A stretch of 64,000 bases of DNA from Neisseriaceae bacterium (GCA_017991555.1 JAGOQM010000003.1:248001-312000); one strand, 5' to 3'; positions 17,819 to 28,349 are shown, numbered from the stretch's first letter. Notes: generated from the sequence alone by a model not told the origin. Numbers and translations are program-made.

Positions 17819-18805
17819 TTACAGCAGTACTTTACGCAGCTCGGCCGCGCTTTTCGGCGACAACCAGCCAGGGGCCACGTCGAAAGCAGTCTGAGCGCCC
17901 ACCAAGCCCATCGCGTTCATTTTGCACGCCGCGCGCGCATAGGCCACCAACACGCTTGAGGTAAACTCAGGGTTACTGCCTAGCTTTAACGAATACTCCA
18001 TGATTTGGTTGGTGCCGGCACCGGTTTTGCCGCTGCGGATCACAAAGCCGCCGTGTGGCATGGCCGCGTGCTCCTGGCGCATGGTTTCTTCACTGATGAA
18101 GGTCACGGTGGTGTCGTAGTCGGCAAAATAATTGGGCATGGTTTTAATCATCGCCTCAATCTTGGCCGTGTCCGCCCCCGCCTCTGCCACCACATAGCAT
18201 TCACGCGTGTGCTTGTCGCGCGTGCTTAGCTCTGGGTTAAGGCCTTGACGTACGGCCGCCATCGCCGTTTCACTAGGCAAGGTATACTGCACCCCCGCCT
18301 TAACCCCTTCCACTCGGCGCACCGCGTCTGAATGGCCTTGGCTTAAGCCTTTACCCCAAAAAGTATAGGTTTCGCCTTCGGGTAAAATGGCTTCGCCAAA
18401 CAGGCGATTTAATGAAAACAAGCCTGGATCCCAGCCAATAGAAATCAACGACGTCTTCGCTGTTTTCTTAGCCACGGCATCAATGCTGGCATGGTATTCT
18501 GGAATTTTAGCGTGGGTGTCAAAGCTGTCGACTGTATTAAACCACTGGGCAAAGTGCGGGCCTTGCTCAGGCAAGTCATGAGCCGAGCCACCACACAAAA
18601 TCATCACGTCGATTTTACCCTGATACGCTTCTGCTTCCGCCACCGGCAACACCAAAACCGAGGCATCATTCACATCTTCGGCATTCAAAGGGCGGCGCGA
18701 GAAAATGGCCACCAGCGTCATGTCTGGGTTTTGACGAATGGCGGACTGAACCCCCTTACCTAAATGGCCGTAGCCCACAATGCCTACTCTTAATTTTTGT
18801 TCCAT
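17819..18805 (-). CDS. ddh: meso-Diaminopimelate D-dehydrogenase
   Basis: 328 residues. The N-terminal NADP Rossmann motif is GIVGYGHLGKG (8-18) followed by FSRRP, a basic pair typical of NADPH use. The middle holds CGGSAHDLPEQGP and the SIGWDPGLFSLNRLFGEAI substrate-binding block, then GKGLSQGHSDAVRRVEGV. It makes meso-DAP in one step from tetrahydrodipicolinate, bypassing the succinylase branch. dapA, which makes the precursor, lies 3.6 kb away on the other strand. Monocistronic, ending at the palindrome shared with gpx. Confidence 0.95.
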   Translation of the reverse strand: MEQKLRVGIVGYGHLGKGVQSAIRQNPDMTLVAIFSRRPLNAEDVNDASVLVLPVAEAEAYQGKIDVMILCGGSAHDLPEQGPHFAQWFNTVDSFDTHAKIPEYHASIDAVAKKTAKTSLISIGWDPGLFSLNRLFGEAILPEGETYTFWGKGLSQGHSDAVRRVEGVKAGVQYTLPSETAMAAVRQGLNPELSTRDKHTRECYVVAEAGADTAKIEAMIKTMPNYFADYDTTVTFISEETMRQEHAAMPHGGFVIRSGKTGAGTNQIMEYSLKLGSNPEFTSSVLVAYARAACKMNAMGLVGAQTAFDVAPGWLSPKSAAELRKVLL

Positions 18806-19000
18806 CTGACTTCTTTATCCTTGTGTCGTTATGCTGTTAAAACTTAATGGCTCAGCGCTGCCAAAGCACCACCCCTTAAGGTTCTTAGGTTAGCGTAAGT
18901 CACCACCAAAAACAACCATCGCCAGCGGCCAAAATCAACGCCGGCACGCTTTTATTCCAGCCTCACCCAAAGCCACAGGGCCTTCAGCGCAGCCACGATG

Positions 19001-19744
19001 CTATAACAGCTGAGGCAAGGCCGACAGCAATAGCGTCACGCCTGCTAGGGTCAACAAGGACAGCACAATTTTCTTGAAGGTTTGATCGCTAATGCCGATG
19101 TACACGCGCGTGCCTAAAAAAACCGGCACCAGCAGGGTCGGCACGATGAGGGCAAACAGCGGCAACATGTCGGTGGTCACAATGCCGGTGCCGACATAGG
19201 TCAGCAGGGTGACGGCCAAAATGCTTAAGTTAAAATTTTGAATGACGCTGCGTTGGGCGTCCTTATCCATTTGCTTTAAAGTACACCACAGAGTGGGCAC
19301 GGCGCCAGAAAAACCGCCTAGGCCCCCCATCACGCCGCCCACGGCCCCCACCACAGCATTCGCCAGTGGGTGTTTGATCGACACCGGCGGCAGCCTGGTG
19401 GCCAGCAGCATCGACGGGCACCAAATCACCAGCAGGCCGCCTAAAATGGCCTTAAAAAGGGCCACATTCACCAGCGGCAACACCATCACCCCCAGCGGAA
19501 TGCCCAGCAGGCCACCGATTAGAAAAGGCCACAGCAGCGGCCAGTTAACCTTGCGCCGTAGGGTAAAGGTCGCCATGACTTGGCCCACCAAGGCCCCAAA
19601 AACGGCCAAAGACGCCGCCAGGCGAGGCTCTAAGGTCCAAGCCCACACCGACATGGCCACTAGGCCAAAACCAAAGCCCGACAGCCCCTGCACAAACCCT
19701 GCCAGCAATGTCCCCACAAGCACAGCCCACACAATGTGATCCAT
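19001..19744 (-). CDS. TauE/SafE-family sulfite/anion exporter
   Basis: 247 residues from the ATG at 19744 (GAGGGTGAG just upstream). About eight membrane segments. The two internal family repeats are seen as GFVQGLSGFGFGLVAM near the N-terminus and AVGAVGGVMGGLGGFSGAVP in the middle. Family members export sulfite, sulfoacetate or related small anions. No sulfur gene is adjacent, so the substrate is open. Confidence 0.82.
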   Translation of the reverse strand: MDHIVWAVLVGTLLAGFVQGLSGFGFGLVAMSVWAWTLEPRLAASLAVFGALVGQVMATFTLRRKVNWPLLWPFLIGGLLGIPLGVMVLPLVNVALFKAILGGLLVIWCPSMLLATRLPPVSIKHPLANAVVGAVGGVMGGLGGFSGAVPTLWCTLKQMDKDAQRSVIQNFNLSILAVTLLTYVGTGIVTTDMLPLFALIVPTLLVPVFLGTRVYIGISDQTFKKIVLSLLTLAGVTLLLSALPQLL

Positions 19745-19864
19745 CTCACCCTCAATGTCTCTGCTTAATTGGCCCAATATAAGGGAGGCCTAGCAGTAAA
19801 ATAGCCAGCAGCCTTAACGCACGCTTGGCTGCACTCAATGCGCCTAGGCTTCAGGCACCCGCCT

Positions 19865-20500
19865 TCAGGCCCCAGACTTAAGACCAGTATAGTCCACTGC
19901 ATCAAAAAGCGTCACATAGTCTTTCGGTTTGGTCAGCACCAGCTGCTCGCAGCGCGCCCCCCGAGCCAAATACTTCACCTCAAAATGCGTGCGCTCGCTG
20001 CTTGCCGCCACCTGCGAGCGAACATAGGGTAGCCGCCACTGCTGTTGTAGCTGTGCTTCTGCCTCATCCACATAGGCCATGATGTTGCTGGCCATGGTCA
20101 AGGTGCCCCCTGGGCGCAAGCGCGACAGTAAAAAGGCAAAAAATGGCATATTAAACCAGCGCTGCGCCGGATTCTTGGGTTCTGGATTGGGGTACAGAAT
20201 AAAGGCCTCATCCAGACACGCGGGCGCCAAAGCATGGACCACCCACGGCAAGGCATCTGCGTGCACCGGATATAAATTACTTAGGTTGGCTGCCTGAGCG
20301 CGCTCAGAAAACGCCTTAAACTTGGCGGCAGTGCGCTCTACCGCAAACAACCGCTGATGCGGCTGCTCGCTGGCGAACCATAAAGCGTGCTTGCCCATCC
20401 CCGCGCCAATTTCCAAACACACAGGGCCATCAGCCAAGGCGACAGGGCCGGTAAAGCCACGCGGCGGTTGTAAGTGCTGGGGTTTAAAGATACGGCTCAT
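19865..20500 (-). CDS. TrmB-like SAM-dependent methyltransferase
   Basis: 211 residues from the ATG at 20500 (AAGGAC upstream). The SAM site EIGAGMGKHALWFA (about 30-43) and the acidic AVER loop fit the TrmB family (tRNA m7G46 methyltransferase). However, the family's FPDPW.K..H.KRR substrate motif is replaced by YPNPEPKNPAQRWF, and the protein is shorter than usual. It may be a TrmB paralogue with a changed target, or a diverged true TrmB. The gene follows ybiT on the same strand across a terminator. Confidence 0.75.
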   Translation of the reverse strand: MSRIFKPQHLQPPRGFTGPVALADGPVCLEIGAGMGKHALWFASEQPHQRLFAVERTAAKFKAFSERAQAANLSNLYPVHADALPWVVHALAPACLDEAFILYPNPEPKNPAQRWFNMPFFAFLLSRLRPGGTLTMASNIMAYVDEAEAQLQQQWRLPYVRSQVAASSERTHFEVKYLARGARCEQLVLTKPKDYVTLFDAVDYTGLKSGA

Positions 20501-20553
20501 AAGCGTCCTTTTCTGGATCATTACTGCCCGCCCTCTGGGCAGGCGTGGCGGCA

Positions 20554-20586
20554 TAAAAAAACCCTGTCAGTCATGACAGGGTTTTG
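20554..20586. terminator. Terminator downstream of ybiT
   Basis: ACCCTGTCA / TGACAGGGT stem, GTCA loop, followed on the minus strand by a seven-T run; TTTT on the plus strand. Confidence 0.85.
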
Positions 20587-20597
20587 GTCAACGTCGA

Positions 20598-22226
20598 TTA
20601 AGACGCCATTTTCTTGGCTAGGTAGCCTTCATAATCACCTAGATAGTGCTCAAAGCCGCCTTTGCCATCCAACTCAATGATTTGGGTGGCCAGCGAGCTC
20701 ACAAACTGACGGTCGTGTGACACAAAAATGAGCGTGCCGGTGTATTTTTCCAAGGCCATGTTCAACGACTCAATGCTTTCCATGTCCATGTGGTTGGTTG
20801 GCTCGTCCATCACCATCACGTTCGGGCGTTGCAAAATCAGCTTGCCATACAGCATGCGGCCTTTTTCACCCCCAGACAGAACGCGAACGTTTTTGGTGAC
20901 GTCGTTGCTGCCAAACAGCAAGCGCCCAAGGGTCCCACGAATCACCTGCTCATCATCGCCCTCTTGACCCCATTCACGCATCCATTCAGTTAGGTTGTCG
21001 TCGCAGTCAAAATCGTGTTCGTGATCTTGTGGGTAGTAGCCCAGCTGCGCTTTTTCGGCCCACTTAACCGTGCCTGTATCAGGCGTCACGCCATCGCTGT
21101 AAGCCGCATCGTAACCACCCGCCAATAGCTTTAACAGCGTCGACTTACCGGCGCCGTTCGGCCCAATAATGGCCAATCGCTCACCCGCTTCTAAAATGAA
21201 GTTTAGCTTTTCAAACAGCTTTTCTTCAAAGCTTTTGCTCAAGTTGGCCACTTCAACCGCCTGACGGTGTAGCTTAAACTTGTCGTTCGGCTCAAAGCGA
21301 AGGAATGGGTTTTGACGACTAGAAGGCTTAACCACCACCATTTCTGACTTCAGCTTGTCCGCCTGTTTCAAACGTGAGGTCGCTTGACGCGCCTTAGATT
21401 TGTTGGCGCTAAAGCGGGCCACAAACTCTTGCAGCTCTTGCATTTTGTCTTTGGCTTTGGCGTTGTCGCTCAGCTGACGTTCACGTGCCTGCATGCTGGC
21501 AATCATGTAGTCATCGTAATTACCTGGGTAAATGCGAATTTCACCGTAATCAACGTCGGCCATGTGGGTGCACACTTCGTTTAAGAAGTGACGGTCATGG
21601 GAAATAATCACCATGGTTGATTCGTATTGGTTTAAGACGTCTTCCAACCAGCGAATGGTGTTGATGTCCAAGTTGTTCGTGGGTTCGTCTAACAGCAGCA
21701 CGTCTGGCTTAGAAAACAGGGCCTGAGTCAGCAGCACGCGTAGCTTAAAGCCTGGCGCCACTTCGCTCATCAAGCTGTTGTGCAGCGGCAGCTCAATGCC
21801 GGCACCCAGCAGCAGTTCACCCGCACGGGCTTCTGCCGTATAGCCATCGTATTCTGCAAACTTGGCTTCTAGCTCAGCCGCACGCATGTAGTCGTCTTCG
21901 GTGGCTTCTAAGTCGGCGTAAATGGCATCGCGTTCGCTCATGGCGGCCCACATTTCGGTATGGCCCATCATCACCACGTCCAACACGCGCATTTCTTCGT
22001 AGGCAAACTGATCCTGGCGCAGCTTACCTAAGCGCATGCCGTTTTCAATCGCCACTTCGCCACTAGTCGGCTCTAAGTCGCCGCCTAAAATTTTCATAAA
22101 TGTTGATTTACCCGAACCGTTGGCACCGATCAAGCCGTAACGGTTACCGCCACCAAACTTAACCGAAACATTTTCAAATAACGGCTTGGCGCCAAACTGC
22201 ATCGTGATATTACTGGTACTGATCAC
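20598..22226 (-). CDS. ybiT: ABC-F family ATPase YbiT
   Basis: 542 residues with two ABC modules and no membrane segment. First Walker [10 protein letters not shown] near 35 and Walker [14 protein letters not shown]; the second module has GPNGAGKST and [13 protein letters not shown] with an LSGGEKGR signature. The first module's signature is degenerate ([15 protein letters not shown] instead of LSGGE), as in YbiT-type proteins. The inter-domain linker (about 245-320) is charged and helical. ABC-F proteins act at the ribosomal E site; YbiT is a housekeeping translation factor rather than a typical resistance protein. Confidence 0.9.
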   Translation of the reverse strand: MISTSNITMQFGAKPLFENVSVKFGGGNRYGLIGANGSGKSTFMKILGGDLEPTSGEVAIENGMRLGKLRQDQFAYEEMRVLDVVMMGHTEMWAAMSERDAIYADLEATEDDYMRAAELEAKFAEYDGYTAEARAGELLLGAGIELPLHNSLMSEVAPGFKLRVLLTQALFSKPDVLLLDEPTNNLDINTIRWLEDVLNQYESTMVIISHDRHFLNEVCTHMADVDYGEIRIYPGNYDDYMIASMQARERQLSDNAKAKDKMQELQEFVARFSANKSKARQATSRLKQADKLKSEMVVVKPSSRQNPFLRFEPNDKFKLHRQAVEVANLSKSFEEKLFEKLNFILEAGERLAIIGPNGAGKSTLLKLLAGGYDAAYSDGVTPDTGTVKWAEKAQLGYYPQDHEHDFDCDDNLTEWMREWGQEGDDEQVIRGTLGRLLFGSNDVTKNVRVLSGGEKGRMLYGKLILQRPNVMVMDEPTNHMDMESIESLNMALEKYTGTLIFVSHDRQFVSSLATQIIELDGKGGFEHYLGDYEGYLAKKMAS

Positions 22227-22416
22227 ACCGAATTCCTTACAAAAATTTTATAAAGCGCTAAAACCGCTAATTTTAGCACACCTACCTTAAAATAAACCAC
22301 GAAATAAACCACTAAGCCCTAAGGATTCTCTTTAAAACACTATGGCTAGCGGAAAAAATAGGCTACAATCGAAAAAAACTTGCTTAACTATTTTAAGGCT
22401 AAGAATAGAGGTTATT

Positions 22417-23295
22417 ATGCTTACTGGCAGTATTGTTGCAATCGTCACGCCCATGACAGAAACAGGTAAAGTAGACTATCAAAGCTACCAAGCGCTTCTT
22501 GATTGGCATATCGCCAACGGCACCCAAGGCATTGTTGCCGTAGGGACGACGGGTGAATCATCGGTGCTCAGCGTGGATGAACACTTAGAAGTGGTTGAGT
22601 ACACCGTCAAGCATGTCAATAAGCGCATCAAGGTGATTGCCGGCACGGGTGCCAACAACACCCACGAAGCCATCAACCTTTCAAGCCATGCGGAACGCCT
22701 AGGCGCCGACATGTCTTTGTCAGTGGTGCCTTATTACAACAAACCCAATCAAGAAGGCATGTATCAACACTATAAGATGATCGCGGATAAAACCAGCATT
22801 CCGATGATCTTATACAATGTTCCCGGCCGAACTGTAGTAGACTTACACAATGACACCGCCTTAAAACTGGCCCAAATTGACAACATCGTTGGCTTAAAAG
22901 ACGCCACCGGCAACCTTGGTCGCGCCTGTGACCTGATTCGCCGCGCGCCAGAAGGCTTTGCCCTGTACTCTGGCGACGACGCCACCACCATGGCCTTTAT
23001 GCTGTGCGGTGGCCACGGCGGCATTTCCGTGACCGCCAACGTCGCGCCTAAGGCCTATAGCCAAATGTGTCAGGCTGCGCTTGCCGGCGACATTGCCACC
23101 GCGCGTCAGCTGAATGATTCGCTACAGGGCCTGCACAGCGATTTATTTTGCGAGCCTAGCCCAGCAGCCCCTAAATGGGCGCTTAAAACGCTGGGTATTT
23201 TACCCAATGACCACGTTCGGGCACCGCTGATGGAACTATCTGCAGCTGGGCAATCCAAAGTAATGGCAGCGTTACAACAAGCCAACCTTATTTAA
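22417..23295 (+). CDS. dapA: 4-Hydroxy-tetrahydrodipicolinate synthase
   Basis: 292 residues, the E. coli length, from the ATG at 22417 with AGAGGT upstream. [12 protein letters not shown] (about 41-52) binds pyruvate's carboxylate, VVPYYNKP supplies the active-site Tyr, and GLKDATGN holds the Schiff-base Lys161. It condenses pyruvate with aspartate semialdehyde in lysine and DAP synthesis. bamC follows after 15 bases, the same dapA-bamC pair as in E. coli. Confidence 0.97.
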   Translation: MLTGSIVAIVTPMTETGKVDYQSYQALLDWHIANGTQGIVAVGTTGESSVLSVDEHLEVVEYTVKHVNKRIKVIAGTGANNTHEAINLSSHAERLGADMSLSVVPYYNKPNQEGMYQHYKMIADKTSIPMILYNVPGRTVVDLHNDTALKLAQIDNIVGLKDATGNLGRACDLIRRAPEGFALYSGDDATTMAFMLCGGHGGISVTANVAPKAYSQMCQAALAGDIATARQLNDSLQGLHSDLFCEPSPAAPKWALKTLGILPNDHVRAPLMELSAAGQSKVMAALQQANLI

Positions 23296-23310
23296 CAACA
23301 GGAAGTCTAG

Positions 23311-24429
23311 ATGAATTCGTTAAAACTCACCTTGAGTGCTCTTGCCGTCATGAGTTTAACGGCTTGCGCCAGTAGCAATCCTGCTGAGCCTAAGCTGGAT
23401 TACCAATCACCCAGCGCACCTAAAGAAGTTTCTTTGGCCGTGCCCCCTGACCTAACCACACCCAATATGGACCCACGCTACGTGATTCCTCAGGGCGCCG
23501 TTACCGCCACACAAATTGCCAATGCAGGCAAGCGTGGGCAACAGGTCACCGGCAACCCGGCCTTATTGCCACAGGTTAAAGACATTCACATTGAACGCGA
23601 TGGCGCCCAACGCTGGTTGGCCATCGACAACAAAACCGCCGATGAAATCTGGCCGCAGCTAAAGCAGTTCTGGCAAGAAATGGGGTTTGTGATGGCTTCG
23701 GAAGAACCCCAAATTGGCTTAATGCAAACCGAGTGGGCTGAAAACCGCGCCAAACTGCCGAATGATGGCTTACGCAAACTGTTTGAAAAAGTAGGCTTAG
23801 GCAACGTTTACTCGACCTCTGAGCGCGATCAGTTCGTGATCCGCATGGAGCGCAGCAACAACGGCGTCAACGTGTTCTTCGGCCATAAAGGCATGGAAGA
23901 AGTCTACGATTCAAAAAACAAAGACACCACCGTTTGGCAACCTCGCCCTTCTGACCCGAACCTAGAAGCCGCCCTACTGGGTCGCTTCATGATGTACCTA
24001 GGTTTGAATGAAGAACAGGTCAGCCAACAGCTGGCACAAAATGACGCCCCAACGGGCAGCCTAGCACGCATCGTGGGCAACACCGTGGAGCTACAAGACA
24101 GCGGTGAACGCGCCTACCGCCGCGTGGGCCTAGCCTTAGACCGCGTAGGCCTGACCGTCATTCAAGAAAACCGCGAGCGCGCACTGTACTTGGTTAAACC
24201 CGCCGACCTAGAAGCCGACGCCATCAAAACCGACAAGCCGGGTGTGTTCACCCGCTGGTTTGGCAAAAAGCAAGAGGCCGTGGTGGAAGAAAAACCACAG
24301 CTGATCGTCAGCGTGGTGCCGACCAGCCAAGGCACCAGCGCCGTAACCATTCTTAACGAAGATGGCAGCCCTTACCAAGGGAAAGACGCCAATACCTTCC
24401 TCAGCCGCCTACAAACTGAGCTGCGTTAA
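23311..24429 (+). CDS. bamC: Outer-membrane assembly lipoprotein BamC
   Basis: 372 residues. Signal peptide with lipobox SLTAC, lipid-modified Cys19. The unstructured N-terminal stretch with LDYQSPSAPKEVSLAVPPDLTTP is the conserved segment that binds BamD, followed by two helix-grip domains (about 95-215 and 245-370). BamC is an accessory part of the BAM complex that inserts beta-barrels. Placed directly behind dapA, ending at a strong terminator. Confidence 0.93.
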   Translation: MNSLKLTLSALAVMSLTACASSNPAEPKLDYQSPSAPKEVSLAVPPDLTTPNMDPRYVIPQGAVTATQIANAGKRGQQVTGNPALLPQVKDIHIERDGAQRWLAIDNKTADEIWPQLKQFWQEMGFVMASEEPQIGLMQTEWAENRAKLPNDGLRKLFEKVGLGNVYSTSERDQFVIRMERSNNGVNVFFGHKGMEEVYDSKNKDTTVWQPRPSDPNLEAALLGRFMMYLGLNEEQVSQQLAQNDAPTGSLARIVGNTVELQDSGERAYRRVGLALDRVGLTVIQENRERALYLVKPADLEADAIKTDKPGVFTRWFGKKQEAVVEEKPQLIVSVVPTSQGTSAVTILNEDGSPYQGKDANTFLSRLQTELR

Positions 24430-24442
24430 TCGATCTAACCTC

Positions 24443-24471
24443 AACCAGCCTTTTCGAAGGCTGGTTTTTTT
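24443..24471 (+). terminator. Terminator of dapA-bamC
   Basis: AACCAGCCTT / AAGGCTGGTT stem with TTCG tetraloop followed by seven T's. Confidence 0.9.
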
Positions 24472-24478
24472 ATGTGGT

Positions 24479-24691
24479 ATGACCATGTCCCAAAAACGAA
24501 AATACCTAATCGCCCTGTTGGTGTTCACCTTGCTGTTTGTGGCCGCCACCTTTTTTGGCAATCAGGCGCTGGCACTGGGCCAAACCCGCACCGGCTACCT
24601 GCTGTTTCTCTGTGCCATTGTGTGTTTTTTCGGCCAAATGTTTAGCCTCGCCCTATTAGCGCGGCTGTCTAGCCGCGCTGGCCGCCGCTAG
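24479..24691 (+). CDS. Small membrane protein, unknown
   Basis: 70 residues (MTMSQKRKYL start) with two hydrophobic segments at about 10-30 and 40-62 and a basic C-terminus (RLSSRAGRR). The first ATG lies only a few bases after the bamC terminator and there is no obvious ribosome site, so the gene would need a promoter inside or just after the terminator, or readthrough. No family recognised. Codon choice resembles the neighbours, which mildly supports coding. Confidence 0.5.
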   Translation: MTMSQKRKYLIALLVFTLLFVAATFFGNQALALGQTRTGYLLFLCAIVCFFGQMFSLALLARLSSRAGRR

Positions 24692-24728
24692 ACCCCTTCT
24701 CACTACCGCCATCCAAAGGGCTTAAAAC

Positions 24729-25331
24729 ATGTTCGACACAATCGTGATGGCCAGCAACAATGCTGGTAAACTAAAAGAATTCGGCGCTTTATTGGCACAA
24801 TACGGCGTCCACCTCACCGCACAAAGTGCGCTGAACGTGCCTGAGTGCCCAGAACCCCACCTGACCTTCATTGAAAACGCGCTGGCCAAGGCCCGCCACG
24901 CCAGCCAACACACCGGTTTGCCGGCGCTGGCCGACGATTCTGGTATTTGCGCCACCGCCCTGAACGGCGCCCCCGGCATTTATTCTGCCCGCTACGCTGG
25001 TGAACACCCTAAGTCAGATGCCGCCAACAACCATAAGCTCGCCCAAGACCTGGCCGAACATGCCAATAAAGAGGTGTGGTATGCCTGCGTGCTGGTTTTG
25101 GTGCGCCACCCAGAAGACCCCCTACCCATCATTGCCGAAGGCATGTGGCGCGGCGAATTTATCGCCACGCCACAAGGGCAAAATGGTTTTGGCTACGACC
25201 CCCACTTTTACCTTCCCGAACACGGCCTCAGCGCCGCCGAGATGGCCCCTGAGCTCAAAAACACCCTCAGCCACCGCGGCCATGCCATGTCTGTCTTGAT
25301 GCAAAAACTGAATGCCCTCTATGGCCGCTAA
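24729..25331 (+). CDS. rdgB: dITP/XTP pyrophosphatase RdgB (Ham1 family)
   Basis: 200 residues. Motifs: MASNNAGKLKEF at the start (phosphate binding), FIENALAKARHAS, ALADDSGICATALNGAPGIYSARYAG with the catalytic Asp and metal site, NGFGYDPHFYLPE, and LSHRGHAM near the end. It hydrolyses dITP, XTP and other non-canonical purine nucleotides to monophosphates, preventing their incorporation. hemW begins 17 bases downstream and ridA follows, a likely operon. Confidence 0.96.
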   Translation: MFDTIVMASNNAGKLKEFGALLAQYGVHLTAQSALNVPECPEPHLTFIENALAKARHASQHTGLPALADDSGICATALNGAPGIYSARYAGEHPKSDAANNHKLAQDLAEHANKEVWYACVLVLVRHPEDPLPIIAEGMWRGEFIATPQGQNGFGYDPHFYLPEHGLSAAEMAPELKNTLSHRGHAMSVLMQKLNALYGR

Positions 25332-25348
25332 CCGGAAGCCACACTGCC

Positions 25349-26524
25349 ATGTCTGAAATTGCGTTTATGTCTGGTCAGCTGACCACACTCCCCCCGCTGT
25401 CCCTGTACGTCCACATCCCGTGGTGCGTCAAAAAATGTCCTTACTGTGACTTTAACTCGCACAAGGCCGGCGACAGCGTGCCCGAAGCGGAATACTGCGC
25501 CGCCTTAATTAAAGACTTGGAAAGTGAATTACCCAACGTTTGGGGCCGCCCGATTGAAAGCATTTTCATCGGCGGTGGCACCCCTAGCCTATTCAGCGCT
25601 GCCGCCATCAGTGGCCTGATCAGCGCCATTCGCGCCCGCCTGCCGCTTAAGCCCAACCTTGAAATCACCATGGAAGCCAATCCAGGCACCTTTGAGATCG
25701 ATAAGTTTTTGGGGTTTAAAGAGGCCGGCGTGACCCGCCTGTCCATTGGCGTGCAGAGCTTTAAAGACGAGCATTTAAGCGCCCTTGGCCGCATTCACCA
25801 AGGGCAAGAAGCGATAGAAGCGATTCGACTGGCGGTCGACGCCTTTGACTACGTCAACGTTGATTTAATGTACGCACTGCCGAACCAAACCGTGGCCGAG
25901 GCCGTGGCCGACGTTCAAACCGCGATTGATCTGGGCGTCACCCACATCAGCGCCTATCACTTAACCTTAGAGCCCAACACCGCTTTTGGCCACACGCCCC
26001 CGCGCGGTATTCCCGCTGACGAACAGGCCTTAGACATCGAAGAGGCGGTACACCAAACCTTGCGCAACGCCGGTTTTGAGCACTACGAAACCTCGGCCTT
26101 TGCCAAACAGCAACACTACGGCCAGCACAATTTAAACTACTGGCGCTTTGGCGACTACCTCGGCATTGGCGCAGGCGCCCACGGCAAGATTTCCTATCCG
26201 ACCCACATTGAGCGCACCACCCGCAAACGCCACCCCAATGATTACTTGCTCAGCAGCCTCAACGGCAGCCAAGTGTCTAGCCGTGAACCGGTCAGCAAAG
26301 CCGACCTGCCGTTTGAGTTCATGCTGAACGTGCTGCGCCTGTGTGATGGCGTGCCCAGCCGCTATTTTCAAGAACGAACTGGCTTGAGCTTAAACGTCAT
26401 TTCCCGCATACTAGAGCAAGCCCAAAAACAGGGATTATTATCCGATGATCCCACCAAACTCGCGCCCACCTTGATGGGCCAGCGATTCTTAAACAACTTA
26501 CTACAGTTATTTTTACAGGAGTAA
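25349..26524 (+). CDS. hemW: HemW haem chaperone, radical SAM family
   Basis: 391 residues. The radical SAM cluster motif is [14 protein letters not shown] (CX3CX2C, about 23-36), followed by [11 protein letters not shown], and [12 protein letters not shown] for SAM. This is the HemW pattern; true oxygen-independent CPO (HemN) would show extra N-terminal residues. HemW binds haem and passes it to respiratory enzymes. Older annotation calls it coproporphyrinogen oxidase-like. The window separately encodes aerobic HemF. It sits between rdgB and ridA. Confidence 0.93.
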   Translation: MSEIAFMSGQLTTLPPLSLYVHIPWCVKKCPYCDFNSHKAGDSVPEAEYCAALIKDLESELPNVWGRPIESIFIGGGTPSLFSAAAISGLISAIRARLPLKPNLEITMEANPGTFEIDKFLGFKEAGVTRLSIGVQSFKDEHLSALGRIHQGQEAIEAIRLAVDAFDYVNVDLMYALPNQTVAEAVADVQTAIDLGVTHISAYHLTLEPNTAFGHTPPRGIPADEQALDIEEAVHQTLRNAGFEHYETSAFAKQQHYGQHNLNYWRFGDYLGIGAGAHGKISYPTHIERTTRKRHPNDYLLSSLNGSQVSSREPVSKADLPFEFMLNVLRLCDGVPSRYFQERTGLSLNVISRILEQAQKQGLLSDDPTKLAPTLMGQRFLNNLLQLFLQE

Positions 26525-26528
26525 TCAC

Positions 26529-26915
26529 ATGGCCAAAACCATTATTCACACCGACAAAGCCCCTGCCGCCATCGGCGCCTACTCACAGGCCGTTCGTGCA
26601 GGCAAGACCGTCTACCTATCTGGCCAAATTCCTTTGAACCCAGAAACCGGTGAAGTGGTGGCCGGTGGGTTTGCTGAAGAAACCCATCAAGTATTCAAAA
26701 ACTTCAAAGCCATCGTTGAAGAAGCTGGCGGTACTTTGGATCAAGTGGTTAAAATCAACGCGTTCTTGACCGACTTAGGCAACTTCGCCACCTTTAACGA
26801 AATCATGGCCCAATACTTTACTGAGCCTTACCCTGCCCGCGCCGCCATCGGCGTGGCGTCTTTGCCTAAAGGCGTTCAGGTTGAAGCCGAAGGCATTTTG
26901 GTGTTAAACGACTAA
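26529..26915 (+). CDS. ridA: 2-Iminobutanoate/2-iminopropanoate deaminase RidA
   Basis: 128 residues, the typical RidA length. [26 protein letters not shown] at the N-terminus and [21 protein letters not shown] at the C-terminus, with the active-site Arg in PARAAI, are the family signature. It hydrolyses reactive enamine/imine intermediates released by PLP enzymes such as threonine dehydratase. Starts four bases after hemW and ends at a strong terminator. Confidence 0.96.
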   Translation: MAKTIIHTDKAPAAIGAYSQAVRAGKTVYLSGQIPLNPETGEVVAGGFAEETHQVFKNFKAIVEEAGGTLDQVVKINAFLTDLGNFATFNEIMAQYFTEPYPARAAIGVASLPKGVQVEAEGILVLND

Positions 26916-26937
26916 GTTTTTTGCCAACACCCACCCC

Positions 26938-26965
26938 AAAAGACCGCTTATGCGGTCTTTTTTTT
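26938..26965 (+). terminator. Terminator of rdgB-hemW-ridA
   Basis: AAAAGACCGC / GCGGTCTTTT stem, TTAT loop, extended T-run. Confidence 0.92.
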
Positions 26966-27104
26966 GCGTCCATTCCTAAAATTAGCCACTTAAACCAAGT
27001 GGCCACACCCCCTCTTTTCATGATGCTTGACGGCCACCGCGAACGGTTATAAATTTAACCAACAAAACAAAGTTTCGTTAAAAAAACACCATAGAGGAAA
27101 ACAC

Positions 27105-28349
27105 ATGAAGCAACATCGCTGGTGGGGGGTGATCGCCCTCCTCATCCTGATCATCATTGCCTACGTCGACCGCGTCAACATTTCGGTCATACTGGTGAAT
27201 CCTGATTTTTTAAACCATTTCGGCCTTAGCGGCAACCGCGCCGCCCAGGGCAGCCTCATGACGCTCTTCTTACTGGGTTACGGGCTGTCCGCCATGCTGC
27301 TGACGCCGTTTTTGGAAACCCTATTGGGCTACCGCAAAGGCCTCATCATCAGCGTCCTGCTTTGGGCCGTGTTCACCGCCCTCTCTCCACTCATGGGCTC
27401 CATCACGGCGCTGCTGGTCGTGCGCGCCCTCTTGGGCATCAGCGAAGGACCGCTGTTCTCGCTCAAAACCATGTACATCAGCGATCATTTTCGCCCGGGT
27501 GAACTGGGCAAGCCCAACGCCGTCAGCGCCTTAGGCGTGTCGTTTGGTCTGGTGATCGGCTTCCCCTTAGTGACGTTTTTAATGAGCCACTTTGGCTGGT
27601 TTGAATCGTTTTACGTGCTGGCCGTCCTCAATCTGGTGGTCGGCCTTGGCCTCATCTACTTCTTCGTACGGCCACCGGCCCAAACCGCCACCCCAGCCCC
27701 TGTCGCCGCACCAACGCCGGTGCTGGGCCGCGTTTGGGCCACCTTCGCCAGCGCCTGGGCCACGCCGATGCTGGGCTGGATCATCGTGGTGGAGATCGCC
27801 ACTCTGAGCTACCTATGGGGGGCCAGCTCATGGCTACCGGCCTACCTCACCAGCGACAAAGGGTTCTCCATTAAAGAGATGGGCTTTATTTCATCTTTGC
27901 CCTTCGTGGTCAGCATTTTCTCGAAGTATCTGGGCGGCATGCTGCTGGACAAAATCAAGCCAGCTCAGGCGCCACTGATTTTTGCCGTGGGTGGCCTCGC
28001 CACGGCCCTATGCATGCTGGGGGTGATGTTTAGCCAAACCATCCCCTGGCTGGCGTTTTTTCTACTCGCCGCCAACGCCTGCTGGGGCGTACAGGGCGCG
28101 GCCATTCCCACCCTGATTCAATACCACGCCCAGGCCGACAGCGTCGGTACGGCCTATGGCCTGATCAACGGCATAGGCAACACCTTTGCCGCCTTCATTC
28201 CCATGTTGATGGGGCTGGTGATGGCCAGCAAAGGCACGGTGTCGTCTGGCTTTTCGGTCTTGGTCGCCTCACAGCTGTTGACCCTAGTGGCCGGTGCCAT
28301 GCTGTATGTGCGCATGCGCGGTGGCCATCAGCGCACCAGCATGTGGTAA
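27105..28349 (+). CDS. MFS transporter, anion:cation symporter-like
   Basis: 414 residues from the ATG at 27105 (AGAGGAAA upstream). Twelve membrane segments; IAYVDRVNISV in TM1 and ALLGISEGPLFSLKTMYISDHF in TM4/5 match the ACS (phthalate/hexuronate/glucarate) branch of the major facilitator superfamily. The central loop after TM6 is rich in Pro/Ala/Thr. Substrate unknown, probably an organic anion. No catabolic genes are adjacent. Bounded by terminators on both sides. Confidence 0.85.
   Translation: MKQHRWWGVIALLILIIIAYVDRVNISVILVNPDFLNHFGLSGNRAAQGSLMTLFLLGYGLSAMLLTPFLETLLGYRKGLIISVLLWAVFTALSPLMGSITALLVVRALLGISEGPLFSLKTMYISDHFRPGELGKPNAVSALGVSFGLVIGFPLVTFLMSHFGWFESFYVLAVLNLVVGLGLIYFFVRPPAQTATPAPVAAPTPVLGRVWATFASAWATPMLGWIIVVEIATLSYLWGASSWLPAYLTSDKGFSIKEMGFISSLPFVVSIFSKYLGGMLLDKIKPAQAPLIFAVGGLATALCMLGVMFSQTIPWLAFFLLAANACWGVQGAAIPTLIQYHAQADSVGTAYGLINGIGNTFAAFIPMLMGLVMASKGTVSSGFSVLVASQLLTLVAGAMLYVRMRGGHQRTSMW

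Noticed and set aside
20598..22226. Antibiotic-resistance ABC-F protein
   Set aside because: Sequence pattern fits the housekeeping YbiT group, without a long resistance-type linker.
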